Positions 38,096-46,476 of a stretch of 64,000 nucleotides of DNA are shown here, in pieces. The stretch comes from Planctomycetota bacterium (GTDB lineage Bacteria; Planctomycetota; UBA1135; UBA2386). The stretch is taken from positions 744,001 through 808,000 of the forward strand of contig JACKHZ010000008.1 in assembly GCA_020638735.1 (NCBI GenBank). The letters are read 5' to 3'. The notes beneath the pieces were generated by a model. The model did not search any database. It saw only the letters and a program-made list of their open reading frames with translations, and had not been told where the DNA came from. The stretch's first letter is position 1; every line of letters begins with the position of its first letter. The position numbers and the translations under genes were made by a program.

Positions 38096-40983
38096 GTGCC
38101 ACTCCCTGGTTCGCCCATCCCGCCGTTCGCCGGCTCCGGCACCGGCAGCTCGAGCCGCAGCGACGTGCCCTGCGACGGGCGTCCGTCGACGGTCAGCGTC
38201 GCGCCGATCAGGGTGGCGCGCTCGGCCATGCTGTCGAGCCCCACGCCGCGATCGACGTCGGGCGCGAAGCCGACGCCGTCGTCGTCGATGCAGAGCCGCA
38301 CGCTGCGCAGGTCGCGCTCGAGGCGGACGCGCGCGTGCGCGGCGCGGCTGTGCTTGACCACGTTGTGCAGCGCCTCCTGCGCGATGCGGTAGACGTGCAC
38401 CGCCTCGTCGCCGGCGACGACGTCGTCGACCGGCTCGAGCTGGCAGGCGAAGCGGATCGTCGTCGCCGCCGCGACCTCTTCGACCAGCTCGCGCAGCGAC
38501 GTGGTCAACCCGGCGGCTTCGACGTGCATCGGCCGCAGGTTGTGCACCAGGCTGCGGACCTCCGCCAGCGAGTCGACGACCAATCGTTCGATCGCGTCCA
38601 GTTCGGGCAACGGGTTGCCACCGAGCTGGGCGCGCGCCAGGTGCGCGCGGTTCTTGATCATCGACAGGCTCTGACCGAGGCTGTCGTGCAGTTCGCCGGC
38701 GAGCCGGCGCCGCTCGGCTTCCTGGGCGACGATCAGGTGGTGCGCCAGCTCCTCGCGCCGCTTGTCGGCGACCTTCTGCGCCGTGACGTCGACGTCCATG
38801 CAGACGAAGGTCCGCCGCGCGCCGCCGCCCGGGATCGCGAAGATCGTCGACAGGCAGACACCCGCGGTGCCGTCGCGGCGACGGAACGCGCTCTCCCGCG
38901 GGCCGATCGCCGCGCCGGTCTCGGCGATGTGCCGCAAACAGGTGACGAACGCGCGCGCCTCCTGGTCGCCGTAGATCAGCTGGTCGAGCGTGCGGCCGAT
39001 CGCGTCGGACGCGGCCCAGCCGAACACCTGCTCCGAGGCCTTGTTCCAGAACAACACCCGCCCCTCGTCGTCGTACCACTGCACGGCGACGTTGGGCGTG
39101 TTCTCGATGGTCGCGCGCAGCCGGGCCTCGCTCTCCATCAGCTCGGCTTCGTGGCTGCGCCGCGCCAGCTCGGCGCCGACGCGCACGGCGAAGATGCGCA
39201 GCGCCGAGATCACCACCGCCGCGTCCGACATCGACTCGTCGAACATCACGGCGACCAGCCCCGACGGGGCGCCGCCGGCGTCTCGCAGCACGATCGCGAA
39301 GCAGCTCTCGATGCCGAGGCTGCGCACCCACCCGCCGACGGGGAACTCGGCGGCGGCGCCACCGGCGATCGCGAAGACCTCCTGCTGCAGGATGCGCTCC
39401 AACGGCGTGCCGACGATCTCGATGTAGGCGCTCGGAGGCGGCGGCCCGTCACCGTACACGGCGAGCATGTGCACGAAGCCGTGCCGCTCGCGGCTGACCT
39501 CGGCGACCAGCGCGTGGTCGGCGCCCAGCACGAGGCCGAGGTTCTCGACCAGCGAACGGAAGAACGCCTCGCCGGTCTTCGCCGAGATGCCCTCGGCGAT
39601 GCGCACCAGCTGTGCTTCGTGCTTGCGCTGGGCGGTCAGGTCGCGCAGCGACGTCACACGACCGATCACGTCGCCGACGGGGATCTCGCGGCCCTGCACC
39701 TCGACCAGCTTGTGGCTGCCGTCGGCGCAGACCGCGCGGTGCTCGTAGCGCTCGGTGACACGCGCGCGGATGTTGGCGGCGACCTGCGCGCGATCGTCCG
39801 GGTGCACGATGATCGTCGCCGGCTGGCCGAGCAGCCGTTCGCGCGAGTAGCCGAAGGTGTCGACGAAGCGCTGGTTGACGTCGACCAGGCGCCCGTCCAC
39901 GGTGATCGCGACGGACTCGAAGGCGCCGTCGGTCAGGCTGGCGAAGCGCTTCTCGCTGTCGCGCAGTGCCGTCTCGGCGAGCTTGCGCGCCGTCACCTCG
40001 GTGACCGTACCGGTCATGCAGAGCTCACCGTCCTCCCGTTCGAGGCAGCCGCGCGCCTCGATCCAGCGCACCTCGCCGTCGTCGCCGACCACGCGGTACT
40101 CGTCGTGGTAGACCCCGTCACCGCCGTCGAGCACCTCGTCGATACGGCGCTGCACGCCGTCGCGGTCGTCGGGGTGCACCCGCTCGCGGAACGCCTGCAG
40201 CGTGCCACCGAAGGTGCCCGGCGTGACGCCGAACACGTCGAACGTGCCCACCGACCAGGCGACGTCGTCGCGCGCGATGCGCCAGCGCCACAGCCCCGTT
40301 CGCGCCGCGACCAGCGCCTTGCGCAGCCGCAGCTCGCGCCGGCGGAGGATCGTGTCGACGTCCCCGGCGGCGCCCGACCGACGGCGCACCCGCAGGCCGT
40401 GCACCGCGCCGTCGCGCAGGTCGGCAGACCAGTCGTCGATGGCGAGGAAGACCTCACCGTCGCGGCGCACGCCGCGGGTCACGAGGTCGCTCGCCGAACC
40501 ACCGTGGCAAATCGTCAGCTGCAAGGCCAGGCGGTTGTGCAGATCGTCGGCGGCGAACAGGTCCCCCAGCGTGCGGCCGACCAGTCGTTCGCTGTCGGGG
40601 AAGCCGTGGATCGCCGCGAACGCGGCGTCACAGGACGCGACCTCCGCCACCTGCAGCAGCTGGTCCTGGATCGCGGGCAGGGGCTGTCGCAGCGACACCG
40701 GCGTCGACAGCTTGATCACGGCTTCGCCGACGCCGCCGACCTGCCGCTGCCGACGCCGTGCGACCCGGACGCCGACGCCCGCGCCGACGCCGAAGGCGGC
40801 GGTCGTGAGTAGCCAGGGCAGAGCGGCGGCGAGATCCATGAAGGCCCTCTCGAGGCCGAGGCGATCGGCGTGCAAGACGAGAAGCACACCTGCCATCGCA
40901 GCATACGTGGCGCCACCTAGACGCAAAGCCGTGTCGCCACGGAGTCGTGCACCGAATTGGCGCGGAGCCACGTACCGGACCAT
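38092..40983 (-). CDS. PAS-rich membrane histidine kinase (HisKA_3 type)
   Basis: This is a 963-residue sensor kinase. Two membrane helices lie near the N terminus (GGATYAAMAGVLLVLHA; LAAALPWLLTTAAFGVGAGV). Several PAS/PAC sensor domains follow (for example MFDVFGVTPG-type and 'FGYSRERLLGQPA' and 'FGWAASDAIGRTLDQLIYGD' blocks), with a GAF-like region near the middle (AKTGEAFFRSLVENLGLVLG). The DHp domain is of the NarX/DegS kind, ERRRLAGELHDSLGQSLS, with phospho-His766. A short HATPase domain has QEALHNVVKHS and DDDGVGF. It should phosphorylate the overlapping NarL-type regulator. The GTG/ATG choice is moderately sure: ATG at 40983 precedes the first helix. Confidence 0.92.
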   Translation of the reverse strand: MVRYVAPRQFGARLRGDTALRLGGATYAAMAGVLLVLHADRLGLERAFMDLAAALPWLLTTAAFGVGAGVGVRVARRRQRQVGGVGEAVIKLSTPVSLRQPLPAIQDQLLQVAEVASCDAAFAAIHGFPDSERLVGRTLGDLFAADDLHNRLALQLTICHGGSASDLVTRGVRRDGEVFLAIDDWSADLRDGAVHGLRVRRRSGAAGDVDTILRRRELRLRKALVAARTGLWRWRIARDDVAWSVGTFDVFGVTPGTFGGTLQAFRERVHPDDRDGVQRRIDEVLDGGDGVYHDEYRVVGDDGEVRWIEARGCLEREDGELCMTGTVTEVTARKLAETALRDSEKRFASLTDGAFESVAITVDGRLVDVNQRFVDTFGYSRERLLGQPATIIVHPDDRAQVAANIRARVTERYEHRAVCADGSHKLVEVQGREIPVGDVIGRVTSLRDLTAQRKHEAQLVRIAEGISAKTGEAFFRSLVENLGLVLGADHALVAEVSRERHGFVHMLAVYGDGPPPPSAYIEIVGTPLERILQQEVFAIAGGAAAEFPVGGWVRSLGIESCFAIVLRDAGGAPSGLVAVMFDESMSDAAVVISALRIFAVRVGAELARRSHEAELMESEARLRATIENTPNVAVQWYDDEGRVLFWNKASEQVFGWAASDAIGRTLDQLIYGDQEARAFVTCLRHIAETGAAIGPRESAFRRRDGTAGVCLSTIFAIPGGGARRTFVCMDVDVTAQKVADKRREELAHHLIVAQEAERRRLAGELHDSLGQSLSMIKNRAHLARAQLGGNPLPELDAIERLVVDSLAEVRSLVHNLRPMHVEAAGLTTSLRELVEEVAAATTIRFACQLEPVDDVVAGDEAVHVYRIAQEALHNVVKHSRAAHARVRLERDLRSVRLCIDDDGVGFAPDVDRGVGLDSMAERATLIGATLTVDGRPSQGTSLRLELPVPEPANGGMGEPGSGT

Positions 40984-41047
40984 CCGGGATTCACCGGTCG
41001 GCGGCGATGGCCGATCACAGGGGCCGACCAGGAGCCGAGCAACCGCG

Positions 41048-42097
41048 ATGACCCAACAGCCGACCACCACCGGATCGCCGGACCACGAGACCTTCGATCC
41101 AGCGCTCTGCGAACTTCGCTGCGGCGCGAGCAAGCTGTTGCACGGCCAGCAGTTGCTCCTGTCACCGCTGCTGCAACGGGCGCGCGGGGCGCTCGACGGC
41201 CTGACGCTGCTGGACCCGGCGCGCCGCGAGCTCGCGCTGGCCGTGCAGTCCCTCGAACACGCCGAACAGGTGACCCGCCGCGTCTCCTGCGCGCCCGGAC
41301 AGCGACCGCGGTTCGAACCCTGCGACTTCTCCGCGATGGTGCGCGCCGCCGCGGGGTGGCTGTCCGGCACCCAGTTCGACGGCCCGCCGATCCTGCAACG
41401 GGTCGCCCCCGGGGTGCCGCGCGTGACCGGAGACCGGGTGCTCCTGCAGCATGTCGCGTTCGAGCTGCTGGCGGACATGGCGAAGGACTGCAGGCACGCG
41501 CCCGAGGCGCGCATCGTCGTCGAGATCGGCGCCACCCACACCGGCGACGGGCCCCCGCAGCTCGAGGTCCTCTTCGGCCACCGCGGCGGGCCGCAGCGCC
41601 CGCAGGCCGAGCTGGCCCGGACCCCCGAGGGGTTGACGCGCGACATCGTCGCGATGCACGGCGGCCGCCTCGCCATCGAGGTCGACGGCACCGTGCGCTT
41701 CCGGCTGCCCGCGCTGCCCACCGGACCGCAGCCGAAGGTCCGCACCCGCGCGATCGGCCTCGACGACAACTCCGCGGCGATGCGCTTCGTCACCAACGCG
41801 CTGATCGAGACCGCCCTCGACGTCACCACCGTCACGGTCGCGCCGTCGGCGTCGCGCATCGCCGCGACGCTGACCAGCCGCCCCACCATCTACTTCGCCG
41901 TCGCCGACCACGACGATGCTCCGGGCCTGCGCTGGCTGACGGAGGTCGCGAGCTGCAAGCCCGCGCTCGCCTGCATCCTCGTGGTGCCGGACGGCATGGA
42001 CACGCAAACATCCTGGGGATCCAGGCACCCGACCTTGTCGGTGCTGCCGATCAGCGCCACCCGCGAAGGCGTCGCAGCGCTGCTGCGCGATCTCTGA
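41048..42097 (+). CDS. Degenerate histidine kinase fused to an atypical receiver domain
   Basis: This is a 349-residue protein divergent from the two-component operon. Residues 20-85 look like a DHp helical pair. Residues about 115-225 resemble an HATPase: VTGDRVLLQHVAFELLADMA stands where a NLxxNA N-box is expected, and GLTRDIVAMHGGRLAIEV is like the last G-box. The Asn of the N-box and the D-x-G-x-G G1 box are missing, so ATP binding is unlikely. The C-terminal 115 residues are receiver-like (IGLDDNSAAMRFVTNALIE ... YFAVADHDDAPGL), but the conserved Lys is not apparent. It is probably a phosphate-independent partner or decoy of a kinase. Confidence 0.65.
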   Translation: MTQQPTTTGSPDHETFDPALCELRCGASKLLHGQQLLLSPLLQRARGALDGLTLLDPARRELALAVQSLEHAEQVTRRVSCAPGQRPRFEPCDFSAMVRAAAGWLSGTQFDGPPILQRVAPGVPRVTGDRVLLQHVAFELLADMAKDCRHAPEARIVVEIGATHTGDGPPQLEVLFGHRGGPQRPQAELARTPEGLTRDIVAMHGGRLAIEVDGTVRFRLPALPTGPQPKVRTRAIGLDDNSAAMRFVTNALIETALDVTTVTVAPSASRIAATLTSRPTIYFAVADHDDAPGLRWLTEVASCKPALACILVVPDGMDTQTSWGSRHPTLSVLPISATREGVAALLRDL

Positions 42098-42115
42098 GCA
42101 CGGCCGACGGCGCGG

Positions 42116-44020
42116 TCACGCGCCAGCTGACGCCACCGGAGCAGGCGTGTCGCCGGATCCGACCGCGACGTCGGCGACGTGCAGCCGGCGCATCATCGAG
42201 CGCTTCTTGTCGTGGTGCGCCTGCATGCGGGTCAGCACGTCGCCGAGGAAGCGCACCGTGTCGACGATGTGCGGCCCCTTGTTGAGCATCACGCACTCCG
42301 AACGAACCCCCATCGCCGCGTCGGTCACCTCGGCGCGCGACGGCATGCCGGTGCGCGCCATCGAGTCGAGCACCTGGGTCGCCCAGATCACCGGCACGTG
42401 CGCCGCCTCGCAGAGCCACAGGATCTCCTCCTGCACCTCGGCCATGCGCTCGTAGCCGACCTCGACGGCCAGGTCGCCGCGCGCGACCATCACGCCGAAC
42501 GGACCGCCGGCCAGCCCGGCGAACAGCAGGTCGGCGAGGTGCGCGAACGCGCGCGCCGTCTCGATCTTCAGCACGATACCGAGGTGGCCGGCGCCGCGGC
42601 GCTGCAGCTCGTCGCGCAGGCGACGCACGTCCTCGGGGCGCTGCACGAACGACATCCCGACCAGGTCGACGTTGTTCGACAGCCAGTCGAGCCGGGCGCC
42701 GTCCTCGGCGGTCAGGGCCGGCGCGCGCAGCTCGGTGTCGGGCAGGTTGATGCCCTTCGCGGCCCGCAGGCGGCCGCCGCGCGGCGGCGTCACGGTGATG
42801 CGCACCAGCATGCGGTCGGCCTCGACCGCCTCGAGCACGCCGGCGATGCGCCCGTCGTCGAACAGCACCCGCTGCCCGGGGCGCGCCACGTCGAACGCCT
42901 CCGGCAGCGTGCACGGGATGCGCGCCGGCACCGGCGCGCCGGTCTCGTCGTCGATGTCGACCGGTCCACCGGGTTCCTGGCTGCGCGTCAGCGTCAGCAG
43001 ATCGCCGACGTCGAGCGACAAGAACGACGGCATCGGCGGCAGGTCACCGATGTGCGACGCGAGCACCCGCGCGCCGTCGTGGCGGAGTTCGACGTGACAG
43101 CCCGAGCCGAGGTAGGCGGTGCGATCGAGTGATGCGACGCACCAGCTGGAGCCCTGTTCTTCGACCGCGAACTCGCGGCGACGACCGCGCGTGTCGAACA
43201 CGACGATCGTGTCGCCCGGCTGGCCGAGGCGCGCCAGCGAGGTCGAGAGCGGGATCACCACGCGCCCCTCGCTCACCGCCGGCATGTCGACGCCGGGATC
43301 GAGGAACAGCACCTTCGCCGGCTCGGAGACGGCGCCCAGCGCGTCGCGCCGCGGCCGCACCTTCGCCACGCGCGGGCCGTCCTGCAGCTCCCCGGTGCGC
43401 AGCTTCGGACCCGGCAGGTCGGCGAGGATGCGGCACTGACGCTGCAGCTCGACGGACGCAGCGCGCACGTTCCGGGCCATCGCGGTCCACTCGGCGGGAC
43501 CGTCGTGGGCGAGGTTGATGCGCACCAGGTCGGTGCCCGCGGCGATCAGGTCGCGCACCAGGCCTTCGTCGTGTGCAGCCGCCGTCGGCAAGGTCACCAT
43601 GACGCGGGTGCGATGCGCACCGGGCGCCGCGCCGAGCAGGGCGACGGCGTGCTCGTCGAGCAGACGCTCGGCCGACGCCATGTCCAACGCCTGCGCCGCG
43701 CCGGCGTCTTCGATCGACGCGTCGCCGCCGGCCAGGGCCCGGAGTACGCGCCGCAGCCCGTGCAGCGTGTCCAGCACGTGGCCTTCCATGCGGCCGAGCG
43801 ACGACAGCGACAACCCCGCCAGCTCGCGCTGCAGCGGTCGCAGGTCGCATCGTCGCGCGGCGAGGTAGCACGCCAGGTTGTGCGCGCTGGCCCGCCGCTC
43901 ACCACGGGCCCTCGCGATCGCGGCAGCGCGCTGGTCCGCGCCGACGAGCGCGGCGCGCAGGAGTTGCTCGACACCTTGCAGAGCCGAGCGAACACGATCC
44001 AAGGCGACTCGGTCGGACAT
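42116..44020 (-). CDS. Pyruvate-kinase-like protein, long form
   Basis: This is a 634-residue protein. A helical N-terminal extension of about 130 residues is not found in classic pyruvate kinase. Then come the barrel motifs: LVRINLAHDG, DLPGPKLRTG (phosphate and K+ site), KGINLPDTELRAPALTAEDG, SFVQRPEDV, LKIETARAF (catalytic Glu region), VMVARGDLAVE and WATQVLDSMARTGMPSRAEV. The usual MLSGET loop is replaced by MLNKGP, and the C-terminal regulatory domain is missing. The B-domain insert is unusually long (about 170 residues). It may convert phosphoenolpyruvate and ADP to pyruvate and ATP, or a related phosphoryl transfer. Start ATG at 44020. Confidence 0.85.
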   Translation of the reverse strand: MSDRVALDRVRSALQGVEQLLRAALVGADQRAAAIARARGERRASAHNLACYLAARRCDLRPLQRELAGLSLSSLGRMEGHVLDTLHGLRRVLRALAGGDASIEDAGAAQALDMASAERLLDEHAVALLGAAPGAHRTRVMVTLPTAAAHDEGLVRDLIAAGTDLVRINLAHDGPAEWTAMARNVRAASVELQRQCRILADLPGPKLRTGELQDGPRVAKVRPRRDALGAVSEPAKVLFLDPGVDMPAVSEGRVVIPLSTSLARLGQPGDTIVVFDTRGRRREFAVEEQGSSWCVASLDRTAYLGSGCHVELRHDGARVLASHIGDLPPMPSFLSLDVGDLLTLTRSQEPGGPVDIDDETGAPVPARIPCTLPEAFDVARPGQRVLFDDGRIAGVLEAVEADRMLVRITVTPPRGGRLRAAKGINLPDTELRAPALTAEDGARLDWLSNNVDLVGMSFVQRPEDVRRLRDELQRRGAGHLGIVLKIETARAFAHLADLLFAGLAGGPFGVMVARGDLAVEVGYERMAEVQEEILWLCEAAHVPVIWATQVLDSMARTGMPSRAEVTDAAMGVRSECVMLNKGPHIVDTVRFLGDVLTRMQAHHDKKRSMMRRLHVADVAVGSGDTPAPVASAGA

Positions 44021-44144
44021 GGGACCATCGTGATGCGAGCGGCTCGCCGCGTGGCGACCGAACAGATGAAGGTTCCGTGAGCCTTCGCCGGTCCGGCCCG
44101 TGCGCGCACGCTGCGTACGCCGCAAGCCGTTCCGTTCCTGCCCC

Positions 44145-46049
44145 CTACGCCTCCCCTCCATCCCCGCGACCGCCCTCGAAGCGCTGCCGCGCGCGGCAGT
44201 AGTCGAGGTAGGGCAGGAGCACCTGGGGCGCATCGCAGCCGCACTCGCCGCGCGCGACGAACCAGTCGGTGCCGCCGAAGCCGCGGTGCAGCACCTCCTC
44301 GGCGAAGCGCAGCAGCTGCGCCGGGTGCAGGCGGTAACGGCGGCGCAGGCCGCTCCACCAGGCGCCGACCTCCTGGCTGGCAGCGGCGAGCCCGAGGCGA
44401 TGTTCGACGTGCTGCAGGTGCCGCAACACCGCCGCCGGCGGCAAGCCGTTGACGTTGGTGAACGGTTCTCCGGCCTGCTCTGGGCGCGGCCTGGGCTCGT
44501 AGACCAGCGGCGTGCGACGGCGCGGCCGACTGCGACGCAGCGCCTGCGCGCTCAACACGCAACGCAACGACGGCAGGCGAAAGCTCGGCGTCAGGTAGGC
44601 CTGGAACGCCGGGCGGTCGGCGATCAGGAAGGTCGCCGGACGGCCGAGCACCGGATGGACGCGCGGCCGCGAGATCTCCTCGGGCAGGTAGGTGCGGCGC
44701 GCGACCCAGGTGCGCTTCACCGCGTCGCCATGGCTGACCGACATCGTGCCGCAGGCGACGCTGGCGAACTCGGCGTCGTCGGGTTCGACGTTGGGGAAGA
44801 ACACCTTGCTCGAGAAGCCGACCAGCACCGCGCCGGCGTCCTCGCGGTACAGGGCGCGGATCTGGCTCAGGCTCTGCACCGCGGCGACGACACCGACCCG
44901 GCGCGAGCGCAGCGTGTTGAGGTAGACCGGGAAGCGCGGCACGGCACCGATCGCCGAGCCGAACTCGTCGAGCACCACCGACAGCGGGAAGCGCAGCCGC
45001 GCGTCGGGCCGCCGCTCGGCGGCCTCGATCGCGCGGTCGAAGAGCTGCTGCACGAGCATGTTGAAGATCGGGCGCTGCTGGGCGAGGCGGGTCTCGTTCA
45101 TCTCGATCACCAGCACCGTCGGCTTCTCGAACAGGCGCTCGAGCCGCAGCTCGCCGTGCGACAGCACCGCGCACAGGTCGAGGTCCAGCAGCGACACGAG
45201 GCGCATGTTGGTGTCGCTGAGGCACGTCTCGGCGTTGTGGCTGCCGCTCTCGAGGAACGCGGCGAAGCGGCGCACGCCGTGCTGCTCGAACCACCTGGCC
45301 AACTCGCCGCGCGGCAGCGACAGCACCTCCAGCAGGCGCGGCAGCGTCAACGCCTCGTCGGGGTCCCCCGCGAGGCCGAGCAGCATGTCGACCACCAGCT
45401 CGATCGAGGTGTTGCGCCAGAACGGGCTGTCGTGCGAACGATCGTTCTCGCAGGCGAGCACCAACGTGCTGGCGATGCCCAGCGCCTCGGTGCGGGTCAT
45501 GTCGCGGCGGAGCGGGTTCCAGCCGATGCTGCCGCCCGGGTCGGCGAGGTTGAGGCGCAGCACGCTGCGCCGGCTGCGGCCGGCGGCGATCGCCACATCG
45601 CGCAGCACGCCGAACTGGTCGCCCTTCGGGTCGAACACGACCAGCGAGCGCTCGCGGTCGCCGAGCAGGCGCGCCGTCTGCGGCTGCACGCCCTGGGTCG
45701 TCTTGCCGACGCCTGGCGGACCGACCCACAGCCAGTGGCGGTTGAGCAGCTCCTCGGGCAGCACCAGACGCGCCGGACCGTAGAGCTCGTAGTGGCCCTG
45801 CTCGCGTCGATCGGCGATCGCGTGCACGCCCGGCAGGGACACGCAGTGCGGCTGCTTCTCGAGCGGCAGCGGCGGCCGCGTCTCGGGCAGCAGCCCGAGC
45901 TCACGCAGGTCGTCGAGCGTCGGCCGACGCGAGATGCCGAACAGCGGGAAGTCCTCGCCGCGCAGGTACTGCGGCAGGTAGAGCTTGTCGTCGAGGAAGC
46001 TGCGATGGTAGTCCCAGCCATCGGGCATCGAGGTGGAGGCGTTGGTCAT
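44145..46049 (-). CDS. Orphan VirD4/TraG-like (type IV coupling protein family) ATPase
   Basis: This is a 634-residue P-loop ATPase. Walker A is VGPPGVGKTTQ (109-119, Lys116). The coupling-protein phrase FDPKGD is at 139-144, followed by NLADPGGSIGWNPL. Walker B is VVLDEFG (358-364), and the sensor-like VQSLSQI is at 391-397. These are the hallmarks of TraG/TraD/VirD4 proteins, which feed DNA or proteins to type IV secretion channels. No N-terminal membrane helices are present, so it looks soluble or peripheral. Residues 1-100 and the last 105 are not typical of the family. No relaxase, VirB gene or integration gene is nearby. ATG at 46049; no obvious ribosome binding site. Confidence 0.85.
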   Translation of the reverse strand: MTNASTSMPDGWDYHRSFLDDKLYLPQYLRGEDFPLFGISRRPTLDDLRELGLLPETRPPLPLEKQPHCVSLPGVHAIADRREQGHYELYGPARLVLPEELLNRHWLWVGPPGVGKTTQGVQPQTARLLGDRERSLVVFDPKGDQFGVLRDVAIAAGRSRRSVLRLNLADPGGSIGWNPLRRDMTRTEALGIASTLVLACENDRSHDSPFWRNTSIELVVDMLLGLAGDPDEALTLPRLLEVLSLPRGELARWFEQHGVRRFAAFLESGSHNAETCLSDTNMRLVSLLDLDLCAVLSHGELRLERLFEKPTVLVIEMNETRLAQQRPIFNMLVQQLFDRAIEAAERRPDARLRFPLSVVLDEFGSAIGAVPRFPVYLNTLRSRRVGVVAAVQSLSQIRALYREDAGAVLVGFSSKVFFPNVEPDDAEFASVACGTMSVSHGDAVKRTWVARRTYLPEEISRPRVHPVLGRPATFLIADRPAFQAYLTPSFRLPSLRCVLSAQALRRSRPRRRTPLVYEPRPRPEQAGEPFTNVNGLPPAAVLRHLQHVEHRLGLAAASQEVGAWWSGLRRRYRLHPAQLLRFAEEVLHRGFGGTDWFVARGECGCDAPQVLLPYLDYCRARQRFEGGRGDGGEA

Positions 46050-46374
46050 GGTGTCGGGCGGGCGTGCAGGGGCCTTTCCCGACCGGCAGCCCGGTCGGTA
46101 CGGAGCGGTGGCGCGAGGTGAGTCGGGTGCGCAGCTGCGACGAGCGCTGCGCGGAGACGAGGCGACGATCGGACGAAGGAGTGTCGCGCGCGACGCAGCG
46201 TGCGTGCGCCGCGCGTGAGACCTTCAACTAGCAGATCGACGACGACTGCGGAAGTGGGCGCGAAGCGACGCAGCGGCGGCCGACACGCGCAACTCGCGGG
46301 GACAACCAGTGCAGACGCCGACGCATCTCACGTCGTCGCCGAGAGCGCTGCGCGCATCGACATCGCGGGCGCTG
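46050..46374. other. Long non-coding gap, possible small RNA source
   Basis: No open frame here looks like protein. The sequence is rich in short CGACG and GCGCGC-type motifs and differs in texture from neighbouring genes. It lies between two minus-strand genes, yet a hairpin plus T-run in the plus direction follows it, so a plus-strand transcript might end there. No promoter could be assigned. Confidence 0.35.
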
Positions 46375-46413
46375 CGCGCGCTTACGACGCTCGCGCGCGG
46401 AGCAGATTTTTTT
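46375..46413 (+). terminator. Intrinsic-terminator-like hairpin with seven T on the plus strand
   Basis: CGCGCGC (46375-46381) pairs with GCGCGCG (46393-46399) around an 11-base loop. After GAGCAGA it is followed by a run of seven T (46407-46413). In a genome this GC-rich a T7 run stands out. It points in the plus direction, where no plus-strand gene lies upstream; it cannot terminate the minus-strand PDZ gene. Confidence 0.5.
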
Positions 46414-46476
46414 GGCGCACCGCGCCGCCGACTCGTCGTCGCGCCGCCGTCGCGCGTGGCGCGTGCGTCGTCGCGC

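Noticed and set aside
41310..41321. GTTCGAACC-type sequence resembling a tRNA T-loop
   Set aside because: It lies within the coding sequence of the degenerate kinase gene, and no acceptor stem or anticodon arm can be drawn around it.
44145..46049. A conjugative or integrative element around the VirD4-like gene
   Set aside because: No relaxase, VirB/Tra gene, integrase, flanking direct repeats or tRNA is present, and base composition matches the neighbours.
46375..46413. The T7 hairpin as terminator of the PDZ-toroid gene
   Set aside because: That gene runs on the minus strand and would read the run as A; the orientation fits only plus-strand transcription.
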